Shown here one piece after another: positions 44,612 to 51,960 of a DNA stretch of 64,000 nucleotides. This DNA is from Streptomyces sp. yr375 (GTDB lineage: Bacteria; Actinomycetota; Actinomycetes; Streptomycetales; Streptomycetaceae). Each line of letters starts with the position of its first letter. The stretch's first letter is position 1. The stretch covers positions 124,001 to 188,000 of the forward strand of contig NZ_FOFF01000004.1 in assembly GCF_900110755.1 (NCBI RefSeq). Reading direction: 5' to 3'. The translations under genes and the position numbers were made by a program. The notes under the pieces are model-generated. The model had not been told where the DNA came from, did not search any database, and saw only the letters and a program-made list of their open reading frames with translations.

Positions 44612-47575
44612 ATGACCAGCAGCCCCATCGACGAACTCCTCCTGCAGTTGCACAACGCCGCTCTCTCGGACATGCACACCAGCCGCCCAAAGAAGCTCGC
44701 GCGAGCGCTCGTGTATCAGGCGGAGGATCTGGGGACCGAAGCCGAGGGGTTGGCCACCGAGGACGCCCTGCGGGAGGCACTGGAACGCGCCCTGCCCACG
44801 GACCGATTGGTCGAGATGTGGCGCAAAAAGCTCACCGACTGGGATTTCGCTCCGAATCCTTCCTGGTCGGAGAGCATGGAGCGTACGGAGTCACGACGCG
44901 CGCACGTCTACGACCTCCTCGACCTGACCGAGTCGACCCGCAAGCTCCTGGACAATCTCATCCCCGTGTCCAAGGTCGAGGCGCCTGTCGTCATCACCGA
45001 CGACTTCACGCCGTGGTACACCCCTGAGTCACAGCAGGGCCGTCCCTGGTACTGGCCGTCGTATCGCGCCTATCTGGAGAACAAGGGGTGGGCTCCAGAC
45101 GCTGTCGCCGGCCTCGACGTGGCGACGGACGCCGTCGTTGAGCGGCTGGCCGACCCCACTCAGGTGGCGGCCTACCAGGCGAAGGGGTTGGTCGTCGGCT
45201 ACGTGCAGTCGGGCAAGACCGCCAATTTCTCCGGAGTGATCGCCAAAGCGGTGGATGCCGGCTATCGACTGGTCATCGTCCTCGGCGGCACGCTCAACAT
45301 GCTGCGCGCCCAGACCCAACGACGTCTCGACATGGAGCTCGTCGGCCGAGAGAACATCCTGCGGGGAGCGAGCGAGTACGAATCCGATTACGCGTCAGAC
45401 CCTGCCTGGAGCCAGGGCCGGTTCGTGACTTTCGGATCGTTGCCGTCATCTCGCGGCGCGTTCGACATCGTGCGTCTCACCACCCGTGCCGACGACTACC
45501 GGAGTCTCCTCCAGGGGATCACCGCTCTGGAATTCGAGAAGCAGGAACCCGCGCTGCCCCTGTTCGACCCTCGAAACCTGCACCGCTCGTCGGCCCGTCT
45601 GATGGTTGTCAAGAAGAACAAAGGCGTCCTCACCAAGCTCGTGAAGGACCTCAAGAAGATCAAGACGCCGCTCGCCGAGATTCCCGTATTGATCATCGAC
45701 GACGAGTCCGACGAAGCTTCCGTCAACACCTCCAATCTTGCCAAGCCCGATGCCGAGCGCACCGCGATCAACCAGAAGATCTCAGAGCTTCTTCGGATGC
45801 TTCCGCGCGCTCAATACGTGGGCTACACCGCCACTCCTTTCGCCAATGTCTTCATCGACCCCAGCGACGCGGAGGACATCTTCCCGAAGGACTTCATCGT
45901 CTCGCTGCCCCGCCCCGAGGGGTACATGGGGGCTCGTGACTTCCACGACCTCGACTCGGCCGTTCCGGACGAGGGTCCCACCGTCGCCAACTCCAATGAA
46001 CTGGCGCACATGCGCAGCATCACGGTGGATGACGAGGACGGCGACGACCTCTGCCTTCAGCGGGCCATGGACACGTTCGTCCTCACCGCGGCCATGAAGC
46101 TGTACCGGGAGGCGGAAGGCGGCCTCGGTGACCGGTACTTCCAACATCACACCATGCTCATCCACGAGTCCGTTCGCACGGAAGTCCACCGCGAACTTCT
46201 GGCCAAGGTGACCCGGATCTGGTGGAACGCCGGATATATGGGGCCGAGCGGTCACGAGCGCCTGCGTGAATTGTTCGAGTCCGACATCGCCTGCGTGTCG
46301 GCGGTGCGCGCCGACGGCCATGCCGTCCCTGCTTCGTACGACGAGTTGGCTCGCTACGTCGGGCCGGCAGTCACTCGCATCGGCGGGGACGACAATCCGA
46401 TCATCGTCGTCAACGGCGACAAGGACATCGAGACGGGCGAGGCCGATTTCGACAAGCGTTCCATCTGGAAGATCCTCATCGGCGGCCAGAAACTGGCACG
46501 AGGGTTCACCGTCGAGGGGCTTACCGTCTCCTACTTCCGTCGCCGTGCCGGGAATGCCTCCGCTCTGATGCAGATGGGCCGCTGGTTCGGCTTCCGCGAG
46601 GGCTATCGAGACCTCGTACGTCTCTATCTCGGGCGCGCCGAGACCGTGGGCGCCAAGGAGATCGACCTGTACGCGGCGTTCGAAGCCATCTGCCTGGACG
46701 AGGAGAACTTCCGCACCGAACTGAAGCAATACGCCACGATGGTCGACGGAAAGCAGCAGGTTACTCCGGCTCAGGTGCCTCCGTTGGTCTCCCAGCACCT
46801 GCTCAAGCCGACCAGTCCCAACAAGATGTACAACGCGCGGCTCGTCGAACTCCACTCGCCGGGTCAATGGCAGGAGCCCACGGCCTACCCGACCAAGGTC
46901 GGCGACCTTCGGCACAACACCAACCTGTGGACGCCTGTTCTCGACGCGCTGCCCACCTCGGTCACGTCGCTTGCCTACCACTTCCCCGCCGAGGACGGCC
47001 GGGCGGCTGTCACTCACAAGTACGACGCTTTGGTCGGCCGGCTCGACCCGGCGGAGTTCCTCGACCTGGTTCGCGAGGTGCGCTGGGGGGCGCCCTCCCA
47101 GTTCGCGCCCAACCTTGCCTACCTCGAGGAGATCACCGCCTCATCGCAGGTCGACGATTGGTTGCTTGTCGCACCGCAGCACACGAAGCGCGGACAGCGG
47201 CTGGCTCTGGGCGGCGATGGACGGACCCTTGCCTGGTTTGCCCGAGAACGTCGGCGCAGCCCGCTCTTCGGCGCGATCAGTGAGCCCAAGCACCGTGCGG
47301 TTCCGCTGCGTATCGCCGGTGCCCTCGCCGACTCCGGCGACGCCGCCACCGAGATCCTGGTCACCCCTCGCAGGGGTGTCGTGATTGTCTACCCGATCGT
47401 CGAGGCAAAGCACCACTCCGACATCGCCGGGGACGGCCGTCTCGCATCGGAGAAGATCGTCATGGCTTTCTCCTTCGTGGCTCCCGCCACGGCGCGCCGG
47501 ACCGACGGCCGTGTTCTACGTTTCACGACCATCGATTCGGCGAAGGAGGGCGAGGCGATCATCGACGCGCAATGA
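44612..47575 (+). CDS. Z1-domain superfamily II-like ATPase
   Basis: This large protein (987 aa) has a helicase-like core: Walker A VVGYVQSGKTANFSG (about residues 195-208), Walker B VLIIDDESDEA (about 360), motif III-like YVGYTATPFANVF (about 403), and the Z1 domain with ILIGGQKLARGFTVEGLTV (about 622) and LMQMGRWFGFREGY (about 652). Z1 proteins are thought to be DNA translocases or remodelers in restriction-modification-like loci next to MORC-type ATPases. The first 190 residues and the C-terminal 200 are unassigned. The ATG at 44612 follows CGAGGAAC. It is the third gene of the plus-strand unit; the methyltransferases begin 117 bases later. Confidence 0.9.
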   Translation: MTSSPIDELLLQLHNAALSDMHTSRPKKLARALVYQAEDLGTEAEGLATEDALREALERALPTDRLVEMWRKKLTDWDFAPNPSWSESMERTESRRAHVYDLLDLTESTRKLLDNLIPVSKVEAPVVITDDFTPWYTPESQQGRPWYWPSYRAYLENKGWAPDAVAGLDVATDAVVERLADPTQVAAYQAKGLVVGYVQSGKTANFSGVIAKAVDAGYRLVIVLGGTLNMLRAQTQRRLDMELVGRENILRGASEYESDYASDPAWSQGRFVTFGSLPSSRGAFDIVRLTTRADDYRSLLQGITALEFEKQEPALPLFDPRNLHRSSARLMVVKKNKGVLTKLVKDLKKIKTPLAEIPVLIIDDESDEASVNTSNLAKPDAERTAINQKISELLRMLPRAQYVGYTATPFANVFIDPSDAEDIFPKDFIVSLPRPEGYMGARDFHDLDSAVPDEGPTVANSNELAHMRSITVDDEDGDDLCLQRAMDTFVLTAAMKLYREAEGGLGDRYFQHHTMLIHESVRTEVHRELLAKVTRIWWNAGYMGPSGHERLRELFESDIACVSAVRADGHAVPASYDELARYVGPAVTRIGGDDNPIIVVNGDKDIETGEADFDKRSIWKILIGGQKLARGFTVEGLTVSYFRRRAGNASALMQMGRWFGFREGYRDLVRLYLGRAETVGAKEIDLYAAFEAICLDEENFRTELKQYATMVDGKQQVTPAQVPPLVSQHLLKPTSPNKMYNARLVELHSPGQWQEPTAYPTKVGDLRHNTNLWTPVLDALPTSVTSLAYHFPAEDGRAAVTHKYDALVGRLDPAEFLDLVREVRWGAPSQFAPNLAYLEEITASSQVDDWLLVAPQHTKRGQRLALGGDGRTLAWFARERRRSPLFGAISEPKHRAVPLRIAGALADSGDAATEILVTPRRGVVIVYPIVEAKHHSDIAGDGRLASEKIVMAFSFVAPATARRTDGRVLRFTTIDSAKEGEAIIDAQ

Positions 47576-47609
47576 GCCCGAACGCCCAGCCGTTCCGCCC
47601 GGCCTGCTA

Positions 47610-47628
47610 CTACCCTCGACGAGGGTAG
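47610..47628. promoter_or_regulatory. Perfect palindrome upstream of the methyltransferase genes
   Basis: CTACCCTCG-A-CGAGGGTAG is a 9-bp perfect inverted repeat with a 1-base centre, lying between the Z1 ATPase stop and the first methyltransferase start (65 bases before it). This is the size and place of an operator for a dimeric helix-turn-helix protein. The HTH-GHKL protein of the same island, or a methyltransferase itself, could bind it. The short stem would be weak as a terminator. Confidence 0.55.
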
Positions 47629-47692
47629 ATCTTGCGGGGCGGGCCGGGCTCGCCGCTGCTGCACTTGGGGACGACGGGAGAACATCACCGAG

Positions 47693-48724
47693 ATGACCTG
47701 GGGGAACGCGGCATCCGCCGCCGTGCGGGGGGACATCGATTCACGGTTTCGGCTTACCTCGCTCGAGGTCTGCGCGGGTGCGGGTGGTCTTGCCGTCGGG
47801 CTGGAGCAGGCAGGGTTCGACCCTGTGCTGGTACTCGACAATCGACCGGTCGCGTGTGAGACGCTGCGCGCCAATCGCCCGCAGTGGGACGTTCGTGAAA
47901 TCGATGTTCTCGACTTCGACCCTGTCGACGAGAAACAGGTATACGACGTTCACCTGCTCTCCGGCGGCCTACCCCGCGTGAAGTCTCCCGCTGCGGCCGG
48001 GCGTACGCGTGGAGACGACGCCGAGTTGTCTGTGCTGAAGGCCACGGTCGATCTGATCTATGGCGTACAGCCACAGGCGATCCTTCTGGAGAACGTTCCC
48101 GACCTTGTTCGGAAGCCCGACTACCAACTGGTGCGCAAGGTCATCGCCGAGGAACTCCGTCACCTTGGCTATCGGTTCCAATGGCGCGTCGTGAACGCCA
48201 AAGATCACGGGGTGCCACAGAGCCGAGAGGTCGGACTGCTGGTCGCCTTCAAGGGCGATCTGATCGACCGATTCGAATGGCCGCACTCGTATGCCGGTCC
48301 GCGCCGAAGTGTGGGAGAGACGCTACGGGCGTCGATGGGCGTTCGCGGTTGGCATGATGCCGCGAAGTGGGCCGCTCAGGCCGACACGATCGCACCGACC
48401 ATCGTCGGAGGTTCCTGGGACCGTGGCGGAGCCGACCTCGGGCCCACGGGCGCCAAGCGGAAGTGGGCACGGATCGGGGTCGACGGCGGGACCGTTGCCG
48501 ATCAGGTTCCGGACGCCGAATTCGTCTGGGACCCGGCCTTGGGACGCCATGGCCTCGTTCCGCTCACCGTCGCTCAGGTGGCGTTGTTGCAGGGCTTCGA
48601 TCCGGAATGGCGGATCGCCGGGCGTAAGACGGCGCAGTACCGGCAGGTGGGAAACGCCACCCCGCCGCCGCTGGCGCGGACGTTGGGGGAGGCGATCGCG
48701 GCCGCCTTGCGTTCCGCGCGGTGA
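47693..48724 (+). CDS. Cytosine-C5 methyltransferase homologue lacking the catalytic cysteine
   Basis: The 343-aa protein has the m5C methyltransferase fold: motif I LEVCAGAGGLAVGL (about residues 23-36), motif VI LLENVPDLV (about 131-139) and motif X QVGNATPPPLA (about 317-327). Motif IV, normally GGPPCQ or GGVPCPPF with the catalytic Cys, reads GGLPRVKSPAAAG (about 90-102) with no cysteine. Motif VIII reads QSREVGLL instead of QxRxR. The frame is uninterrupted and well conserved, so this is not simple decay. It likely binds SAM and DNA but cannot methylate, and may partner the intact enzyme encoded directly after it. The gene ends at TGA 48722-48724, within GTGATG. Confidence 0.85.
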   Translation: MTWGNAASAAVRGDIDSRFRLTSLEVCAGAGGLAVGLEQAGFDPVLVLDNRPVACETLRANRPQWDVREIDVLDFDPVDEKQVYDVHLLSGGLPRVKSPAAAGRTRGDDAELSVLKATVDLIYGVQPQAILLENVPDLVRKPDYQLVRKVIAEELRHLGYRFQWRVVNAKDHGVPQSREVGLLVAFKGDLIDRFEWPHSYAGPRRSVGETLRASMGVRGWHDAAKWAAQADTIAPTIVGGSWDRGGADLGPTGAKRKWARIGVDGGTVADQVPDAEFVWDPALGRHGLVPLTVAQVALLQGFDPEWRIAGRKTAQYRQVGNATPPPLARTLGEAIAAALRSAR

Positions 48725-48789
48725 TGGTCCGCTACAGGGAGGCCGGAAGGCAACCGCGCGGTACGTCGCGGCCGATAGACTTCCGCACC

Positions 48790-50001
48790 ATGAGCAACGC
48801 GCCGTCCGACCAGCCACAACGTGGACGCTTCCACCTTGTCGATCTTTTCGCGGGGCCTGGGGGCCTGGATCTGGCGGCCGAAATTCTGGACATTCCTTCG
48901 ATCGGTATCGAGTGGGACGACGATGCGGTGGCCACGAGGCTGGCTGCGCGGCTGAAGACCGAACCGGGTGACGTGCGGCTCTTCGGGCCTGGCAACCTGG
49001 GGTTCGAGGAATGCAATGTACTGTCCGGGGGCCCTCCCTGCCAGACGTTCTCCATCGCGGGCAGTGGCAGCGGGCGCAAGGCACTCGACCTCGTCACGGG
49101 TTTCATCCATCGCATGCACGCCTGGTACGAGCGGGAGAAGGCAGGCGAAAGGGGGGAGAACTGGGAGGACATCCAGCGGGAGCTGGACAAGCTCGACGAT
49201 GAACGTACGGGTCTTGTCCTTCAGCCACTCCGCTGGATCTTCGAGGCGATGCTCCGGCCTCGCCACGGGGGGACCGCCCCCGAACCGTTCGAGGTGATCG
49301 TCCTGGAGCAGGTACCCGCCGTCATCGAGGTCTGGCACGAGTACGAGAAAGTGCTGCGTAAGGTCGGTTACAAGACGTACGCGAAGGTTTTCCACACGGA
49401 GCAGTACGGCGTCCCGCAGACGCGTCGTCGAGCCGTGCTCGTGGCTCGACACGACGATTTCCCCAAGGACTTCCTGTCGCCCACCCATCAGCAGTACCGC
49501 AAGGGTGTGGCACCTGCGGAGGCGCTCTTCGGCGGCCGTGCGGCGTGGGTCTCCATGTCAGACGCCCTCAACGACGTGTACAGGCATGTGGGGGTGAAAC
49601 AGGCCGATCGGCGTGCCAAGCGGTTCTGCGTCGTGTCCAACTACGGAAGCGGTGGTGATCCGAAGGCCCGCGGCCGTCGCGAGTCCAACGAGCCTTCCGC
49701 GACCGTCACCGGCAAGTGGAAGCGCAACCGCATCGTCAGCGCCGACGCTCGAGAGACGGAAATGGAGCGCCTGAGCAACGAGGAAGCCGGAGTGTTCCAG
49801 AGCTTCCCCTACCGCTATCCCTGGCGGGGGAACGATCAGGCCCAGCAGATCGGCAATGCCGTACCGCCGCGGTTCGGCGTACACGTGCTGAGCGCGGCAC
49901 TCCAACTCGATCCGCCTGGCGACGACGTATGGGAGAAGCTCCTGCGCTGGAAGCCCCGGCAGACCGAGACACAGGATCTCGACAACGACCAATCGGCCTG
50001 A
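48790..50001 (+). CDS. DNA (cytosine-5-)-methyltransferase, intact
   Basis: This 403-aa enzyme has the full m5C set: motif I LVDLFAGPGGLDLA (about residues 16-29), motif IV SGGPPCQTFS with the catalytic Cys (about 80), motif VI LEQVPAV with the catalytic Glu (about 171), motif VIII PQTRRRAVLVA (about 207) and motif X QIGNAVPPRFG (about 352). It transfers a methyl group from SAM to cytosine in a target that cannot be read from sequence. The ATG at 48790 (MSNAPSDQ) is preferred, although a longer frame from 48721/48724 overlaps the upstream stop. It is convergent with the minus-strand half of the island. Confidence 0.92.
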   Translation: MSNAPSDQPQRGRFHLVDLFAGPGGLDLAAEILDIPSIGIEWDDDAVATRLAARLKTEPGDVRLFGPGNLGFEECNVLSGGPPCQTFSIAGSGSGRKALDLVTGFIHRMHAWYEREKAGERGENWEDIQRELDKLDDERTGLVLQPLRWIFEAMLRPRHGGTAPEPFEVIVLEQVPAVIEVWHEYEKVLRKVGYKTYAKVFHTEQYGVPQTRRRAVLVARHDDFPKDFLSPTHQQYRKGVAPAEALFGGRAAWVSMSDALNDVYRHVGVKQADRRAKRFCVVSNYGSGGDPKARGRRESNEPSATVTGKWKRNRIVSADARETEMERLSNEEAGVFQSFPYRYPWRGNDQAQQIGNAVPPRFGVHVLSAALQLDPPGDDVWEKLLRWKPRQTETQDLDNDQSA

Positions 50002-50020
50002 CTACGAGCCACCTGATCGG

Positions 50021-50983
50021 TTACCTCATCCAGGCGGGCAGGTTCTTCTCCAAGCTGACTCCCCGCCGAGGTGCCGGGACGGCGGGCGACGTGGGGGAGT
50101 CGGCCTCCTCTTCCGGGGTGCGGCCTCGGCGGCGTAGCGGGGCCTCGGCGAGGAGCTTGTCGAAGAGGGGGAGGAGCGCGTCGACGGAGGCGGTGGGGAC
50201 GCGGCCGTCGTCCGGACCTTCGGGCAGGCCATCCCAGCGGACGGGCGGTGCCCCTTCCGCCTCGGCGATCCAGTCCTGGAGATCCTCGACGAGCTGGGCA
50301 GAATCGGGGGCGAGGACGTCGTAGACGAGCGTGCTGCCGGCCGTGTTGACCGCCGAGGAAAGGGTGTTGACGTGGTCACCGAGGCGCGGTCTACCGGTTG
50401 AGATCAAGTTTTCCAGGACGCGCAGCAGAGCCTGCGCGGTGGGGCGATGATCGATGACGTCCAGACGGAGGGTGGTGTTGAGGACGTCCTGGACGCTGCA
50501 TGCGATCTCGACGGGGCGGTAGTCGGGCCCGTCGCGGAACAGTTCGGCGACCCACCACAGACGTGAGAAGCACTGGGTGTAGTGGGGACCTGAGAAGCGG
50601 GAACTCTGCGCGATCTCGGCGCCCTTGTGACGCCAGACCACGTAGTCGGGGGCGACGAGCATCGAGAGGTGATTCCACAACCTGCTGTCGCCGGCCTCGG
50701 AGCGCGTCATGCGCAGTGTGGCGTGCAGCCGTGGGGCGAGCCAGCGGTCGGCAGCCGTGTGCTCCCCGTCGAAGCGTGTCATCGCCTGGTCGAGAAGCTC
50801 TCTGATGGGTGCGGTCCGCCACCGCGCCCCGTCCTCCGACAGAATGGTGCTCGCCTTACGGAGGGCGACCTGCGGTGGATTTTCCCGGCCGGACTGCATT
50901 CCGCGGCTCAGATACTTGGCGACAGCGGAATCGGGGAGCAGGCCGATCAGGGGAGGGAAGTCGAACGGCGCACGGTGCGGCAT
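50021..50983 (-). CDS. DUF6339-family protein
   Basis: This 320-aa protein matches what I know as DUF6339: LWNHLSMLVAPDYVVWRHKG and YTQCFSRLWWVAELFRDGPDY in the middle, with a short disordered tail rich in Pro, Arg and Glu. No nuclease or ATPase motif is evident. It is the last gene of the minus-strand unit, and its start overlaps the stop of the upstream gene by 1 base. Its steady neighbourhood with GHKL ATPase and methyltransferase genes suggests a part in the same defence system; that is inference. Confidence 0.72.
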   Translation of the reverse strand: MPHRAPFDFPPLIGLLPDSAVAKYLSRGMQSGRENPPQVALRKASTILSEDGARWRTAPIRELLDQAMTRFDGEHTAADRWLAPRLHATLRMTRSEAGDSRLWNHLSMLVAPDYVVWRHKGAEIAQSSRFSGPHYTQCFSRLWWVAELFRDGPDYRPVEIACSVQDVLNTTLRLDVIDHRPTAQALLRVLENLISTGRPRLGDHVNTLSSAVNTAGSTLVYDVLAPDSAQLVEDLQDWIAEAEGAPPVRWDGLPEGPDDGRVPTASVDALLPLFDKLLAEAPLRRRGRTPEEEADSPTSPAVPAPRRGVSLEKNLPAWMR

Positions 50984-51960
50984 CAGTCGTCGCTCCTCTC
51001 GAGGCGGTCGACGGCTCGTACCGCGTGGGTCAGCTTCTTCGTGGTCTGTGCGCGCCGGCCCGCCGCGTACTGGATGCCGGTCTGTAGTTCCGACCAGCCG
51101 AAGCCTTTCTCGCGGCGCTCGTTGATCTCGTACAGTGCGTCGGTGAGCTGCCGCCCGGGCAGGACATCGGGCAGCATGGAACGCAGGACTGCCTCGCGCC
51201 AGCCGGTCGGCATCACCGGGGTGCCGTCCTCGTCGGTGTCGAGATCACCGGCAGCCGAGTGGAACATGGCTGTCCAGGCGTCTTGCGCGATCTGGGAGGT
51301 GGTCATCTCCCGCAAGACCTTTTCGGTCGGGTTGCCACCACGACCGCCGAGGATCTCCAAGAGGCCCTCGACAGAGGTGGTGTTGAGGTAGACGGTCGGC
51401 ATGTCGCCGGACGTCTCGACGATCCACGGCGACTCCTTGTACTGATGTAGCCACTCGTGCGGCCCGTCGCGGAAGTCGATCTCGACGATCTCGATTTCGC
51501 GCTGGCGGACAGGTGTGGCCTCCTCGAGGTCGACGTACCAGTCCTGTTCGTCGGAGCCCACGAGCCGGCCGGGAACTTCGTCCACGGTTGCGACGACCAA
51601 CAACGAAAGCGTCGCCCGCCGCAGGTGGGCCGCCCGGATCAGCGTGATCGAGCCGGTCCGGGAGCCGTCGGGTGCGCGGCGGAGGTGGGCTGTCGTCCGC
51701 GTGTTCGTGGACTTCCCGGTCAGTACCGCAAGACAGGTCGTGTCCTGCCACGGCCCGCTCTCCAACTCGTCCTCCGGGAGGATCGCGCGAAGGTCCAGGA
51801 CCGCTTCCTCCCATTCCGCCCGCCCGGACTGGTGTAGGGCGACCACCCGCTCGGCGGACGACACCTTTGTGTACGGCAGCGGCTTGCCGTCGACGCGGAC
51901 CGAGACGACATCGCATACGACGTCGCCGAGGAGCGTCGCGTACGGGAACACCGGCTTCAC
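50983..51960 (-). CDS. Unrecognised protein of the GHKL/DUF6339 unit
   Basis: This 325-aa protein has a beta-rich N-terminal half (FPYATLLGDVVCDVVSVRVD) and DFRDGPHEWLHQYKESPWIV and VYLNTTSVEGLLEILGGRGG in the middle. The C-terminus is helical, with arginines and lysines. I recognise no family. The GTG at 51960 overlaps the stop of the HTH-GHKL ATPase gene (GTGA) and its own stop overlaps the DUF6339 start, so all three are translated as a unit. It may be the structural or effector subunit acting with the ATPase. Confidence 0.7.
   Translation of the reverse strand: MKPVFPYATLLGDVVCDVVSVRVDGKPLPYTKVSSAERVVALHQSGRAEWEEAVLDLRAILPEDELESGPWQDTTCLAVLTGKSTNTRTTAHLRRAPDGSRTGSITLIRAAHLRRATLSLLVVATVDEVPGRLVGSDEQDWYVDLEEATPVRQREIEIVEIDFRDGPHEWLHQYKESPWIVETSGDMPTVYLNTTSVEGLLEILGGRGGNPTEKVLREMTTSQIAQDAWTAMFHSAAGDLDTDEDGTPVMPTGWREAVLRSMLPDVLPGRQLTDALYEINERREKGFGWSELQTGIQYAAGRRAQTTKKLTHAVRAVDRLERSDD

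Noticed and set aside
47576..47692. The palindrome as an intrinsic terminator of the Z1 gene
   Set aside because: The stem would be 9 bp with a 1-base loop, which cannot close as RNA without losing pairs, and no T-run follows. An operator is more likely.
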